In this document: positions 33,925 through 44,029 of the stretch, in pieces
Position numbering within the stretch: the stretch's first letter is position 1
Layout: every line of letters begins with the position of its first letter
NCBI GenBank assembly: GCA_022822625.1
Contig: JAJEAV010000012.1
Span: 1 to 48,506 of the forward strand
Reading direction: 5' to 3'
DNA: 48,506 nucleotides
DNA from: Gammaproteobacteria bacterium
GTDB taxonomy: Bacteria; Pseudomonadota; Gammaproteobacteria; Arenicellales; Poriferihabitantaceae
Program-made: the position numbers and the translations under genes
Notes under the pieces: model-generated
The model's database searches: none
What the model was told of the DNA's origin: nothing
The model's input: only the letters and a program-made list of their open reading frames with translations

Positions 33925-36900
33925 ATGAATTTCGACAGTAACAGCCAAACAGGTAGTGGGGGAGGCCTGATCGGAATTTTCTGTAACCACCCGGTAGCTG
34001 CCAACCTGCTGATGGCGATGATGCTGATGTCGGGAATATGGGCAATCCAGCAACTCAATACCCAGTTTTTTCCCACTTATGAAGAGAACCTCGCCCAGGT
34101 CCGAGTCCTGTGGAGCGGGGCAAGTGCCGAGGATGTGCGGAACCTGGTCACCATAGCTCTTGAGCAGGAGCTTCGGGATGTCGACTCGCTCGAGGACATG
34201 ACATCCACTTCGGCCGAGGGAGTATCTTCGATAACCCTTGAGTTCACCGAAGATGCCGACATGGGAGAAACCGTGGACAAAATCAAGGAACGGGTGAACG
34301 CCGCAAGAGGTTTGCCCCTGGAGGTCGAAACCCCGGAAGTTTCCCGGATTACCCGATATGAACCGGTCGGCCGTCTGCTCTTGACAGGTTCAGATTCGAA
34401 CAGTGTGGATGAGTTGCGCAACCTGACTCATCAATTCAAAAGGGAATTGTTGAATCGAGGCATTGCAAAAATTGAAATTAACGGCCTGCCTGAAGAGCGG
34501 ATTGCGATTGAAGTCCCGACCCATGAATTGAGACGTCTGGGCCTGTCGCTTGATGAACTGGGCAAGCGGGTAGCGGCATGGTCCAGAGATGTCCCGATGG
34601 GAATTATCGGTCGAGGACAGATATCCCGTCAACTTCGCTTTCAGGAACGACGGGAAACTGCAGCCGCCTTTGAAGAAATACCCATTATTGCCGACCAGCA
34701 GGGACGACTGCTGACACTCGGAGATATTGCGGAAATCTCCCGCAAACCCGAACCGGACCAGGAGACCATACGCTATCAGGGTCAGCCTGCCATAGAATTG
34801 ACCATCAAGCGTACTGAAAAGGCAGACAGCCTTGAGTCTGCCGATATATTGTCAAGATGGGTGAATGAGACCCGACCGCTCCTGCCTGCAGGAATGGATC
34901 TGGTGCTGTTCAGCCAGAACTGGGAGTTGATCCAGGACCGCATCAACATTTTGGTCAAGAATGGCCTGAGCGGACTGGTACTGGTGGTGGCGATTCTGTA
35001 CTTTTTCATGGCTTCCCGCGTTGCATTCTGGACAGCCGTAGGAATACCGGTCTCATTCATGGCCGCGCTGTTTATCCTGTATTTATGGGGGGGTAGCTTG
35101 AACATGATCAGCATGTTCGCCCTGATCATGGCACTCGGCATCATCGTTGACGATTCGATCGTGGTCGGGGAAGATGCCATGTCTCGTTATGCAAACGGAG
35201 CCGGATCAAGCGTCGCCTCACTCTCGGCGGCCAGGGGAATGATGTCACCGGTCTTTTGCTCGTCCCTGACCACCATCGCCGCCTTCATGCCGCTGTTTCT
35301 GGTTGGCGGGGTCATCGGCGCCTTCATGCATACCATCCCCCTGGTTGTGGTCTGCGTGATTATCGCCTCCCTGATTGAGTGCTTTCTTATCTTGCCGGGA
35401 CACTTGACCCACTCGTTTCGGAGCATGGAGAAATACAGTCCGGGACGTTTTCGCAAAACGATTGACGAGGGTTACATCCGCTTCAGGGAAAATCTCTTCC
35501 GACCATTTACAGGCTTTGTCATCTCGAACCGCTGGAGCACGCTGGCGGTCGCCTTCTCAATCATGCTCGTAACGGTTGCCTGGGCGCAAAGCGGTCGAGT
35601 CAACTTCACATTCTTTCCATCCACCGAGGGCGATAGAATTTACCTGAACGTAGGATTTATTTCGGGAACAACCCCTTATCGAGTCAAGGACTATCTTGCC
35701 AATGCCGAAGAAATACTGTACGAAATTGAACGGGAATCGGGCGAAAAGCTGGTTGCATTACTGGTCACGCGATTGGGCACTACCGAAGGCGCAGAAAGAT
35801 CAACCCAGCGAGGCGATCATCTAGGAGCAATCAGGGTTGAACTGGTTCCTCCCGACCAGCGCCAAACGCGAAACAGCGATATCATGCAGTCCTGGCGGAG
35901 TAAACTCAATCGGGATCCCGGAGTTGAAACACTGTCCTTGATTGACCAACGTGCAGGGCCGCCAGCGACAGACATTGATCTCAAGATTTTCGGGCAGGAT
36001 ATCGGCCAGATCAAGCAAGTCTCCGAATCGATCAAGAATGTCCTCTCGGATATGCCCGGAGTGAGTGGAATTGCTGACGATATTCCTTATGGAAAAGAAC
36101 AGCTTGTACTGTCACTCAATCCCTCTGCGGAAGCTCTGGGCTTGACCATAGACTCGGTATCCCGTCAACTTCGTGCGGCTTATGACGGCTTTCTGGTCCA
36201 GGAACTGTCTGATGGATATGACGATCTGGATGTTGTCCTGCTTATCCCTGAACGAGAGAGCAACGCCTTGGCGAGTGTTTCAAGCATCGATATCGTCCTG
36301 CCCAATGGACGTACCGAGTCGATATCTTCCCTGGTCAATATTTCAACCAGGCGGGGGTTTGAAAACATCCGGCATTCCATGGGACGCCTGGCAATAACCA
36401 TAAAGGCGGATGTTGACCATGATGTCAACAATGCCAATTCGATCGTGAAAGCACTGGAGGCCGATATCCTGCCTTCACTGGCTGCCAGGCATGGCGTTAC
36501 ATACTCCTTTGAAGGACAGCAGAGCACTCAACAGGAAACGCTAGGCGACATGCGGCTTGGTGGCATTCTCGCCCTGGTCATGATTTATCTCGTACTGGCC
36601 TGGGTCTTTGGTTCCTATGGCTGGCCACTGGTGGTCATGATCATCATTCCCTTCGGGTTTATAGGCGCATTGTGGGGCCATGTTCTCATGGACAAGGACA
36701 TAACTGTCCTGTCCCTGTTCGGGTTCTTTGGATTATCCGGGATCGTGGTCAACAATTCGATCATTCTCCTGGTGTTCTACCAGCGATTCCGAAAAAGTGG
36801 GATGTCCGCCTACGACGCCATCGTTGAAGCGGCCTGCAGCCGATTACGATCTGTAATACTGACTTCACTGACCACGATCGGCGGCCTGACACCACTGCTT

Positions 36901-37095
36901 TTCGAGACCTCCATCCAGGCGCAATTTCTCGTGCCAATGGCAATCACGCTGGCATTTGGACTCGCCTTCTCAACACTTCTGGTATTGCTTCTGGTTCCCT
37001 CACTGCTGCTCATCTATGAGAATGCGCTTGTACACCTTGTTCCGGACTCGAAACAAATTGCGAATCAGGGCGGGTCACAAGAGGCTGGTGTCTGA
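33925..37095 (+). CDS. RND family efflux transporter (AcrB/HAE type)
   Basis: This 1056-residue inner-membrane pump has the RND plan of twelve transmembrane helices, with one at about 25-45, a block at about 345-560, one near 555, and a block at about 880-1040. Two large periplasmic loops lie between. The proton-relay aspartates are Asp409 and Asp410 in [15 protein letters not shown], matching AcrB Asp407/408. [15 protein letters not shown] is the equivalent segment of the second half. Its relatives include multidrug and lipid-export pumps. No outer-membrane channel gene lies nearby, so it must share one. Its 3' end overlaps the convergent DAHP synthase gene by 31 bases. Confidence 0.95.
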   Translation: MNFDSNSQTGSGGGLIGIFCNHPVAANLLMAMMLMSGIWAIQQLNTQFFPTYEENLAQVRVLWSGASAEDVRNLVTIALEQELRDVDSLEDMTSTSAEGVSSITLEFTEDADMGETVDKIKERVNAARGLPLEVETPEVSRITRYEPVGRLLLTGSDSNSVDELRNLTHQFKRELLNRGIAKIEINGLPEERIAIEVPTHELRRLGLSLDELGKRVAAWSRDVPMGIIGRGQISRQLRFQERRETAAAFEEIPIIADQQGRLLTLGDIAEISRKPEPDQETIRYQGQPAIELTIKRTEKADSLESADILSRWVNETRPLLPAGMDLVLFSQNWELIQDRINILVKNGLSGLVLVVAILYFFMASRVAFWTAVGIPVSFMAALFILYLWGGSLNMISMFALIMALGIIVDDSIVVGEDAMSRYANGAGSSVASLSAARGMMSPVFCSSLTTIAAFMPLFLVGGVIGAFMHTIPLVVVCVIIASLIECFLILPGHLTHSFRSMEKYSPGRFRKTIDEGYIRFRENLFRPFTGFVISNRWSTLAVAFSIMLVTVAWAQSGRVNFTFFPSTEGDRIYLNVGFISGTTPYRVKDYLANAEEILYEIERESGEKLVALLVTRLGTTEGAERSTQRGDHLGAIRVELVPPDQRQTRNSDIMQSWRSKLNRDPGVETLSLIDQRAGPPATDIDLKIFGQDIGQIKQVSESIKNVLSDMPGVSGIADDIPYGKEQLVLSLNPSAEALGLTIDSVSRQLRAAYDGFLVQELSDGYDDLDVVLLIPERESNALASVSSIDIVLPNGRTESISSLVNISTRRGFENIRHSMGRLAITIKADVDHDVNNANSIVKALEADILPSLAARHGVTYSFEGQQSTQQETLGDMRLGGILALVMIYLVLAWVFGSYGWPLVVMIIIPFGFIGALWGHVLMDKDITVLSLFGFFGLSGIVVNNSIILLVFYQRFRKSGMSAYDAIVEAACSRLRSVILTSLTTIGGLTPLLFETSIQAQFLVPMAITLAFGLAFSTLLVLLLVPSLLLIYENALVHLVPDSKQIANQGGSQEAGV

Positions 37096-38450
37096 CCATT
37101 TCGGGTTTTCTTGAGCAGGTCGCTCACCAGGAACGCAAGTTCCACGGACTGTTCTGCATTTAGTCTCGGATCACAGTGAGTATGGTAGCGTTCTGACAGA
37201 TTCTCTTCGGAAATGGCTCGTGCACCACCGGTACATTCGGTTACATTCTGTCCGGTCATTTCGACATGAATACCGCCGGGATGTGTACCTTCTGCCTTGT
37301 GAATTTCAAAAAAACTCTGGACCTCGGACAGGATATTATCGAAAGGTCGTGTCTTGTAACCGTTACTAGCGATGGTATTGCCGTGCATCGGATCACATGA
37401 CCAGACAACTTTTCGGCCACCCTCTTCAATTGCCCGAATCAGTGGCGGCAAGCCGTTTGCGATCTGCTCATGACCGAAACGCGTAATCAGGGTCAGTCTC
37501 CCCGGTTCATTATGGACATTCAGTACTTCGGTCAAGCGAACCAGTTCCCCGGGGTCCAGACTCGGACCGCACTTGATTCCAATCGGGTTTTCTATGCCTC
37601 GGCAATACTCCACGTGGGCATGATCAATCTGTCGGGTGCGATCTCCAATCCAGAGCATGTGTCCTGATGTCGAATACCAGCTTCCACTGGTTGAGTCAAT
37701 CCGTGTCAATGCTTCTTCATAACCCAGTAACAGGGCTTCGTGGCTGGTATAGAAACTGGTTTGTCGAAGCTGGTGATTGGCTTCCGTAGTAATTCCGATT
37801 GCCTTCATGAACGCCATGGACTCGCTGATACGTTCTGCTACTTCTTCATAATGTCTGCCTTGCGGTGAATCAGCCACAAAGGCAAGCATCCAGTTGTGTA
37901 CATTCTCAAGCGTTGCGAACCCCCCATGCGAGAACGCCCTGATCAGATTCAGGGTAGCGGCCGACTGGCGATAGGCCATCTTCTGTCTTTCGGGATCCGG
38001 CACCCGGGCCTCGGCATCAAAGTCAATGCTGTTGACAATGTCCCCTCTGTAGGAAGGCAGGGTTATCCCATCCCGGGATTCCGTATCGGAAGATCTGGGT
38101 TTGGCAAACTGACCGCTGACCCGGCCAACCTTGACTACCGGACAGGAAGATCCATAGATCAGCAGAACAGCCATCTGCAGCATGACCCGGAAGTAGTCGC
38201 GTATATTGGCACTGCTATGCTCTGCAAAACTCTCTGAACAATCTCCGCCCTGCAGCAGAAATGCCCGCCCGGCACAGACTTCACCCAAACGTCTCTTGAG
38301 GGACCTTGCCTCACCGGCAAACACCAGTGCCGGCCATCCCGCTATCTGTTTCTCGACCTTGCAGAGCTGTTCCGGATCCGGATACTCGGGAATTTGGCAT
38401 ACCGGAAAATTTCGCCAGCTGTCAGGGCTCCACTTCAGGTTATTGCTCAT
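37065..38450 (-). CDS. 3-deoxy-7-phosphoheptulonate synthase, class II (plant type)
   Basis: This 461-residue DAHP synthase joins phosphoenolpyruvate and erythrose 4-phosphate to begin the shikimate pathway. Class II features are clear: [83 protein letters not shown], and [18 protein letters not shown], with the metal-binding Cys, His and Glu among them. Class II enzymes in bacteria can supply either general aromatic synthesis or secondary metabolism. No other aromatic or biosynthetic genes are near. Its start overlaps the upstream GFA-type gene by 4 bases. Confidence 0.95.
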   Translation of the reverse strand: MSNNLKWSPDSWRNFPVCQIPEYPDPEQLCKVEKQIAGWPALVFAGEARSLKRRLGEVCAGRAFLLQGGDCSESFAEHSSANIRDYFRVMLQMAVLLIYGSSCPVVKVGRVSGQFAKPRSSDTESRDGITLPSYRGDIVNSIDFDAEARVPDPERQKMAYRQSAATLNLIRAFSHGGFATLENVHNWMLAFVADSPQGRHYEEVAERISESMAFMKAIGITTEANHQLRQTSFYTSHEALLLGYEEALTRIDSTSGSWYSTSGHMLWIGDRTRQIDHAHVEYCRGIENPIGIKCGPSLDPGELVRLTEVLNVHNEPGRLTLITRFGHEQIANGLPPLIRAIEEGGRKVVWSCDPMHGNTIASNGYKTRPFDNILSEVQSFFEIHKAEGTHPGGIHVEMTGQNVTECTGGARAISEENLSERYHTHCDPRLNAEQSVELAFLVSDLLKKTRNGQTPASCDPP

Positions 38451-39292
38451 ACTGGCGGCTCCTTGGGGTAGGAAATCAGGTCATTGACGGGGGAATACCA
38501 GCCAGCAACCGAATCCATCCATATGTTGCAGTCCGGGTGTTGTCCCGGATTATTGTCGAGTGCACCCAATGGAGTGACTGCGATTTTTCGCTCAGGGCTG
38601 ATTCGAGGCATGCCGGATCCACAAATTTCACAGAAGACTTGCGTAAAGTATTTCGCTTCCGGTAGTTTATAGGATTCAAGGTGCTCTTTACCACGGGTAA
38701 AGACCACTTCATCGTGTGCTGTAAAGCCATTGGTCGTGAATGCTGCGGAACGGGCTCGACGACATCGCCGACAATGGCAGTTGTATATTTTCCTGAACGG
38801 TGCCGTAACCTTGAATTCTATCCGTGTACACAGGCAACTCCCTCGCAACTCACCGGGCTCCATCAACCCTTCAACCCGAACGGAAACGACTGGAGAGTCG
38901 GTATCGGGCGGGAATTCATCATGTTTCGGGAGTTTGTCCGTGATGTTCAGCCATGGTGCCATGGATTCCGTGAAGATATGGCAATCCACCTCCGGACCAT
39001 CGTCCTGGGAGCCAATCGGGATATAATAACAGGGATCATTCTCATCCTGATTTGGCACGACTGACCCGCACTTACTGCAGAACGAGCGCACCAGCATGGG
39101 TGAGGATCGATAGTCTCTCAACGTGTCGAGTTTGCCTGACCATCGAAAATGTTCAGAGGGGGTGAAGGCATAAGTGCCAAAAGCTGCTCCATGCATCTTT
39201 CGACACATGGAGCAATGGCAGTGGTAGACCGGCACTTCGACCGCGTCCGCTTCCCAGGATATGTTCTTGCAAAGACAGCTACCGCTATACAT
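38447..39292 (-). CDS. Tandem GFA-domain zinc protein
   Basis: This 281-residue protein is an internal duplication of the GFA (glutathione-dependent formaldehyde-activating-like) fold. Domain 1 (about 1-130) has [19 protein letters not shown] and FCSKCGS; domain 2 (about 148-275) has [19 protein letters not shown] and FCEICGS. Each domain keeps the seven-cysteine pattern that binds two zinc ions in single-domain members. The family is linked to formaldehyde-glutathione adducts, though most members are untested. The stop overlaps the DAHP synthase start as ATGA, so the two are translationally coupled. Confidence 0.88.
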   Translation of the reverse strand: MYSGSCLCKNISWEADAVEVPVYHCHCSMCRKMHGAAFGTYAFTPSEHFRWSGKLDTLRDYRSSPMLVRSFCSKCGSVVPNQDENDPCYYIPIGSQDDGPEVDCHIFTESMAPWLNITDKLPKHDEFPPDTDSPVVSVRVEGLMEPGELRGSCLCTRIEFKVTAPFRKIYNCHCRRCRRARSAAFTTNGFTAHDEVVFTRGKEHLESYKLPEAKYFTQVFCEICGSGMPRISPERKIAVTPLGALDNNPGQHPDCNIWMDSVAGWYSPVNDLISYPKEPPV

Positions 39293-39361
39293 GGCTGAAT
39301 CTCGTTTATTGCGGTATTTTAACTGACCTTCAAGCTCCTCTCACTTACCGGATATCCAAAC

Positions 39362-40189
39362 ATGAACCATTCTTCCTTCCAAACCACCCCCCGACCGGAA
39401 CTGGTAATCCGTACCGAGGAGCTGAGCAGCATCCCCGATGATTACATTCGAATTGTCGACTTGAGGCCGGATTCTGAAATCAGTCACGACTTCATACCCG
39501 GGGCAGTAAGGCTTGGTTATGGGCAACTGGTCAGGAAAACCGGACCTGCCGAAGGCATGCTACCCGACCACAAGGCATTGATGGCGGTCATTGGCGATCT
39601 CGGCATTGATACCGACACCCGAGTGGTTGCCTACGACGAGAATTCCGGTATCCGTGCCACCCGGCTACTGTGGACGCTGCTTACCTGTTCGCATCATAAT
39701 GTGGCATTGCTCGATGGCGGCATTGAAGCATGGAAGGCGGCAAGACTCCCGGTTCAGTCCACACCAGCCAAACCGGTCCCGAAACCCTATTCCTGCACTA
39801 TTGATGAATCGACATCTGCAGAAATGGACTACATCATGGACTCCCTTCACAATGATGACCGATGCATTCTTGATGTTCGAAGCTGGGAGGAATATGCCGG
39901 AATCGACATTCAGGCGGCGCGGGGCGGTCATATTCCATCAGCGCGCCACTATGAATGGAAGAATGTACTTGATGCCCGTCAACAGCTGAGGAATCCGGAT
40001 GAGATTCGATCGGAATTACTGGAAGACGGAATCGACCCAGACCTTGAGATTATTCCCTATTGTCAATCCAATCGTCGCTCTGCTCACATGTTCCATATTC
40101 TCAAATGGCTGGGATATCCTCGTGTTCGGGCCTATCAGGGTTCCTGGTCCGAGTGGGGGAATTCAGCATCAACGCCGATCGAAACATGA
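39362..40189 (+). CDS. Rhodanese-domain sulfurtransferase
   Basis: This 275-residue protein has two rhodanese domains, the first non-catalytic (about 15-130: RIVDLRPDSEISHDFIPGAV, VAYDENSGIRATRLLW, LLDGGIEAWK). The second (about 150-270) holds the active-site loop CQSNRRSAH after PYC. Typical thiosulfate or mercaptopyruvate sulfurtransferases have six-residue CGSGVTA- or CRKGVTA-like loops, so this loop is basic and divergent although the catalytic Cys is kept. LGYPRVRAYQGSWSEWGN closes the fold. It is divergent from the GFA gene across 69 bases that should hold both promoters. Confidence 0.9.
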   Translation: MNHSSFQTTPRPELVIRTEELSSIPDDYIRIVDLRPDSEISHDFIPGAVRLGYGQLVRKTGPAEGMLPDHKALMAVIGDLGIDTDTRVVAYDENSGIRATRLLWTLLTCSHHNVALLDGGIEAWKAARLPVQSTPAKPVPKPYSCTIDESTSAEMDYIMDSLHNDDRCILDVRSWEEYAGIDIQAARGGHIPSARHYEWKNVLDARQQLRNPDEIRSELLEDGIDPDLEIIPYCQSNRRSAHMFHILKWLGYPRVRAYQGSWSEWGNSASTPIET

Positions 40190-40286
40190 ATGCATGTCAT
40201 CGCTTCACGGCCATTAGCCCCGAGACACTGGCCAAGGAAAGTCTATTCGGGATTCCTGAACAAGACGATCTGGCCGATGAGGCAGT

Positions 40287-40481
40287 CTACCCGATCGGGG
40301 GAATCTGTGGGTCAGGAATCCATGCGATCTTCTTGCACAGTTTTCGGGGCGGGGGTGGGATGTCCATGGCCTGGTAGAGCGCGATCATTTCGACGTCCGG
40401 TTCGGTGGTCTTGCCAAGGTGCAGGATGCGCCGGCCCTCAGACCCTGAACCGGGACAGGCACTCCATTGTCGAACATGCAT
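40287..40481 (-). pseudogene. Short coding-like ORF, possibly a transposase C-terminal remnant
   Basis: A 64-codon minus-strand frame starts at an ATG at 40481. It reads GRRILHLGKTTEPDVEMIAL, then YQAMDIPPPPRKLCKKI, and stops at 40287. Third-position G/C preference looks like that of real genes here. The TEPDVEMIALYQAMDIPPPP tail resembles the EPT.EQ..LY.ALGI..P tails of IS1634/IS4-like transposases, but the match is loose and the body is absent. It follows the 2OG oxygenase gene on the same strand by 34 bases. Alternatively it is a small gene of unknown function. Confidence 0.3.
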
Positions 40482-40515
40482 GTAGGCGGTGACAGCCAAA
40501 TGCGGACTCCGCCTT

Positions 40516-41133
40516 CTATTCACAGCAAACCCAGGTGGTGGCAATGTACTTGATGCCCGACTCAAGTGTCCTGCCCCGATGCAGATGCGTCCAGAATGGA
40601 GGGAACAGGACAAGGGTGCCTTCCTCCGGACGCACGGAAACGTTCTGAAAATAAAATTCTGTTTCACCACCCGGTCCCGGGCAATTGTTCAAATACCAGA
40701 TTGCAACCAGTTGACGTTTTGCAAACTGGCCGGGTCCGCCGTCAACATGCCAATGGTAAAAATCACCGATGCCGGTTTTTTGCAGGTTGTACCCAATGTC
40801 ATGAAACCGATTCACCCCAAAAAAGGGATGCAGACCCGCAACCGCAGACAAGCCCTGCATCAGGGAATGCTTGAGTGTCTCATCGATATCCTTCCAGTCT
40901 TCTCTGCCACTAATCCGTAAATCCATTGAGCGCTTTATGCTGTCCTCCATGTTTGATTCCTGCCCAATACGTCCCTGAACCTGCTGGTCGGGGTTCGCTT
41001 CAAACCGGCGAATCATCTCCTGGCAGGTCAGGGGATCCAGTGCCTGCCGGTACTCGTAAATGAATGACCCCGGCCTGATTTCCCGAAATGTCCCTGAATT
41101 CTCCGATCCTGACAGCGAACTGGACTCGGACAT
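40516..41133 (-). CDS. 2-oxoglutarate/Fe(II)-dependent oxygenase, prolyl 4-hydroxylase-like
   Basis: This 205-residue protein has a double-stranded beta-helix with the iron facial triad His129-x-Asp131 (HWHVD) and a distal His185 (FPPFWTHLHRG). Lys195 (GIKYIATTW) is placed to bind 2-oxoglutarate, where many relatives have Arg. LVAIWYLNNCPGPGGETEF is typical of the P4H-like branch. The substrate could be a protein or a small molecule. It lies 6 bases after pncA, so the two are likely co-transcribed. Confidence 0.87.
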   Translation of the reverse strand: MSESSSLSGSENSGTFREIRPGSFIYEYRQALDPLTCQEMIRRFEANPDQQVQGRIGQESNMEDSIKRSMDLRISGREDWKDIDETLKHSLMQGLSAVAGLHPFFGVNRFHDIGYNLQKTGIGDFYHWHVDGGPGQFAKRQLVAIWYLNNCPGPGGETEFYFQNVSVRPEEGTLVLFPPFWTHLHRGRTLESGIKYIATTWVCCE

Positions 41134-41139
41134 TTCCCG

Positions 41140-41763
41140 TTACAAGTCCGCCGTGCAAATCCGCACAACGCCTGCATCATCCATCCGGTCGATTGCGGCC
41201 TGCTTCGAACCATCCATGTCAATGGCTCGACAGGCGTCTTCAATCAATACTACTTCAAAGCCCTGTCGTCTTGCATCAAGTGCTGACCAGGCAACGCAGT
41301 AATCGGTAGCCAAACCGGCAAGAAACAATCGACGGAATCCCCGATCGGCAAGATAACCCGACAATCCGGTTGGGGTTGCCTGATCATTTTCGGTAAATGC
41401 GGAATAAGAGTCTATGGCAAGCCGGAATCCCTTGCGAATAATGAGTTCAGCACCCGTAATATCCAGGTCGGCATGAAATTCTGCCCCGAAACTATCCTGA
41501 ATACAGTGATCCGGCCACAATACCTGAGTCCCGTAATCAAGTTCAACGGTTTCAAACGGGGACTTGCCTGCATGTGCAGAGGCAAATGAACGATGACCGG
41601 CTGGATGCCAGTCCTGAGTCAGGATCCGATGGGGAAAACCGCCAACGAGCCTGTTGATGACAGGTACGACTTCCTCCCCGGCTGGCACCTCAAGGGCTCC
41701 GCCCGAACAGAAGTCGTTCTGCACATCAATAATGATCAGGCAGTCAGTAGTGTCTTTGATCAT
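41140..41763 (-). CDS. pncA: Nicotinamidase PncA
   Basis: This 207-residue isochorismatase-fold amidase converts nicotinamide to nicotinate for NAD salvage. The catalytic triad is visible: Asp13 (IIIDVQNDF), Lys111 (IIRKGF) and Cys156 (LATDYCVAWSAL). The metal ligands are Asp51, His53 and His57 in TQDWHPAGHRSFAS. The length matches bacterial PncA. It precedes the 2OG oxygenase by 6 bases and follows the PPK2 gene by 65. Confidence 0.94.
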   Translation of the reverse strand: MIKDTTDCLIIIDVQNDFCSGGALEVPAGEEVVPVINRLVGGFPHRILTQDWHPAGHRSFASAHAGKSPFETVELDYGTQVLWPDHCIQDSFGAEFHADLDITGAELIIRKGFRLAIDSYSAFTENDQATPTGLSGYLADRGFRRLFLAGLATDYCVAWSALDARRQGFEVVLIEDACRAIDMDGSKQAAIDRMDDAGVVRICTADL

Positions 41764-41828
41764 GTTGTTTCTGCGATTGGGACCGGATGGCCAGACTACG
41801 CCAAATCGGGCATGCTCTCATCATCGAT

Positions 41829-42641
41829 TCAGGGATACACCGTTGGAATGAATGTCTGTGATTCCCAGTCTGAACGTTCATGCGTGTCGGTTGCCAGGCG
41901 ACGTGGTGGAAGTCCAAGCGGTGCATCCAGTGTTTTCTTGTAGTTGAAGCTGCTCAGCAAGTGATGAATGCAGTTCAGACGCCCATGCTTCTTGATGTCC
42001 GAGTCGACAACATACCAGGGAGAAAAGGAAGTGTCCGTGTAGGCAAACATCGTATCCTTGGCTTTTGAATATTCGACCCACCGATCTCTTGCCGCAATGT
42101 CCATGGGGCTCAGCTTCCAGCGCTTGAGCGGATTTTTCAGTCTGGCCTGAAAACGCTTTTCCTGTTCGTCATCACTGACCGAAAACCAGTACTTGATGAG
42201 GCGAATTCCACTGCGTATCAGTAATTGCTCAAATTCGGGGCAGGAGCGCAGGAATTCCATGTATTCCTCATCCGAGCAAAACCCCATGACTCGCTCCACA
42301 CCCGCACGGTTGTACCAGCTTCGATCAAACAGCCTGATTTCTCCGGCTGCGGGCAGATGCTCCACATAGCGTTGAAAATACCATTGTGTTCGCTCACGAT
42401 CAGTTGGCGCCTGTAAGGCAACCACGCTACAGACCCGGGGGTTCATGACTTCAGTGATGCGCTTGATTACGCCCCCTTTTCCTGCTGCATCACGTCCTTC
42501 GAAAATGACCGCTGCCTTGACTCCTGTCTCGACAACCCATTCCTGCAATTTCACCAACTCCACCTGTAGACGGTTTAATTCCGCCAGATAGATATCTTCC
42601 CGGATAACACCATTCTTTCGGGTTTTGAATCTTTTCTTCAT
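41829..42641 (-). CDS. ppk2: Polyphosphate kinase 2 family protein
   Basis: I choose the ATG at 42641 (270 residues), close to the start of the conserved region; an earlier ATG at 42725 adds 28 residues without family similarity. PPK2 enzymes move phosphate between polyphosphate and nucleoside di- or monophosphates. The P-loop is FEGRDAAGKGG and the Walker B/lid region is LFDRSWYNRAGVERVMGFC. KYWFSVSDDEQEKRFQARL and SPMDIAARDRWVEYSKAKD are further hallmarks. The single-domain layout fits class I or III; nucleotide preference is not certain. Confidence 0.93.
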   Translation of the reverse strand: MKKRFKTRKNGVIREDIYLAELNRLQVELVKLQEWVVETGVKAAVIFEGRDAAGKGGVIKRITEVMNPRVCSVVALQAPTDRERTQWYFQRYVEHLPAAGEIRLFDRSWYNRAGVERVMGFCSDEEYMEFLRSCPEFEQLLIRSGIRLIKYWFSVSDDEQEKRFQARLKNPLKRWKLSPMDIAARDRWVEYSKAKDTMFAYTDTSFSPWYVVDSDIKKHGRLNCIHHLLSSFNYKKTLDAPLGLPPRRLATDTHERSDWESQTFIPTVYP

Positions 42642-42873
42642 GAATAATCGGCCTGGTTTTCCGGAAAGATGTTCGTCGACATTGAATGGAAACAAGTATA
42701 CGCAAGAACTTCCTGTCATGCGCACTGATTTTCCGGCACCCGCGCTCTATCATGCAATTTGGGAAAACTGATCGCAGGCGACAGCCAATTCATCAGCAGC
42801 ACTGGATGCCGGTCAATTGATCACTCGATTTCGAGTACAATACCTACCCGTTCAACGCTACTTCAATCCTGCA

Positions 42874-43236
42874 ATGAGCAAGTATACGCCAACTGAAATC
42901 CACCTCAATCAGCGCACACGAATTCTTACTGTCTCATTCGGCGATGAGAAATTCGAGATGAGCTGTGAATATCTCAGGGTCTTCTCGCCTTCGGCAGAAG
43001 TGCAGGGCCATGGACCGGGGCAGGAAGTACTTCAGGTCAACAAGGAAAACGTCAACATCGGATCGATTCAGCAGATGGGAAACTACGCCATCAAGCCGGT
43101 CTTCGATGACGGACACGATACCGGCATTTATTCATGGGATACCCTGTATCAACTGGGCAAATATCAGGAAGAGAACTGGGAGCACTATCTGTCCAGGCTT
43201 GCCGAGGCCGGATACGAACGCAAACTGGACTCTTGA
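42874..43236 (+). CDS. DUF971 protein (gamma-butyrobetaine hydroxylase-like N-terminal domain)
   Basis: I place the start at the ATG at 42874 (120 residues, MSKYTPTEIHLNQRTRILTV). An open extension to 42817 adds 19 residues without family content. The domain has FEMSCEYLRVFSPSAEVQGH, VNIGSIQQMGNYAIKPVFDD and DTGIYSWDTLYQLG, typical of DUF971. Stand-alone members occur beside ubiquinone or iron-sulfur genes in gammaproteobacteria, and their function is not firmly known. It leads the ubiE-ubiJ-ubiB run, 28 bases before ubiE. Confidence 0.88.
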   Translation: MSKYTPTEIHLNQRTRILTVSFGDEKFEMSCEYLRVFSPSAEVQGHGPGQEVLQVNKENVNIGSIQQMGNYAIKPVFDDGHDTGIYSWDTLYQLGKYQEENWEHYLSRLAEAGYERKLDS

Positions 43237-43264
43237 TCAAGAGCATTGCTTGAACGCCATCCCG

Positions 43265-44023
43265 ATGCAACGAGAATGCGACAGTCAGGCCCACTTTGGC
43301 TACAGGTCGGTCAGTGAATCTGAAAAAACCCGTCTGGTCGGCGAGGTCTTCTCCTCTGTCGCCGAACGCTATGATCTGATGAACGATCTCATGTCATTCG
43401 GGCTACACCGGGTCTGGAAAAGTTTCGCAGTCAAACAAAGTGGCCTTCGCAAGGGCGATCGCGTGCTGGATGTAGCGGCCGGCAGCGGCGACCTGTCCAT
43501 CCGGTTTGCAGGACGAGTTGGCGAGTCAGGTGAAATCGTATTGACCGACATCAACCCTGACATGCTTGAGCTTGGTCGCCAGAACATGGTCAATCACGGG
43601 CATCTTGGGAATGTTCGCTACGTGCTCGCCGATGCCGAAAGCCTGCCCTTTGAAAACTGCAGGTTCGACTGCGTTTCCATTTCGTTTGGTCTTAGAAACA
43701 TTACCCGAAAGGAACTGGCCCTGCAATCCATGCGACGGGTGTTGAAGCCGGGCGGCAGGCTGATGGTGCTGGAGTTTTCCGACCCCACCAGCCCGCAATT
43801 AAAACGCCTCTATGATCAGTACTCATTCCGGGTCATTCCCCGAATTGGACAATGGGTTGCGAGCGATGAGCCGAGCTATCGTTATCTGGTCGAGTCAATC
43901 CGCCGCCACCCAGACCAGTTATCACTAAAATCCATGATGGAGAATGCAGGTCTGGATTCGGTACGCATCCACAACCTTGCCGGAGGCATTGTGGCTCTTC
44001 ACACTGCAACCAGATACAGCTGA
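43265..44023 (+). CDS. ubiE: Ubiquinone/menaquinone biosynthesis C-methyltransferase UbiE
   Basis: The start is the ATG at 43265 (252 residues), matching the E. coli length; an open frame extends further upstream inside the DUF971 gene. UbiE features are HFGYRSVSESEKTRLVGEVF, AERYDLMNDLMSFGLHRVWK, AdoMet motif VLDVAAGSGDL, and FGLRNITRKELALQSMRRVL with KPGGRLMVLEFS. It methylates the benzoquinol ring in ubiquinone synthesis. UbiJ and UbiB follow directly. Confidence 0.96.
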   Translation: MQRECDSQAHFGYRSVSESEKTRLVGEVFSSVAERYDLMNDLMSFGLHRVWKSFAVKQSGLRKGDRVLDVAAGSGDLSIRFAGRVGESGEIVLTDINPDMLELGRQNMVNHGHLGNVRYVLADAESLPFENCRFDCVSISFGLRNITRKELALQSMRRVLKPGGRLMVLEFSDPTSPQLKRLYDQYSFRVIPRIGQWVASDEPSYRYLVESIRRHPDQLSLKSMMENAGLDSVRIHNLAGGIVALHTATRYS

Positions 44024-44029
44024 AATCAA

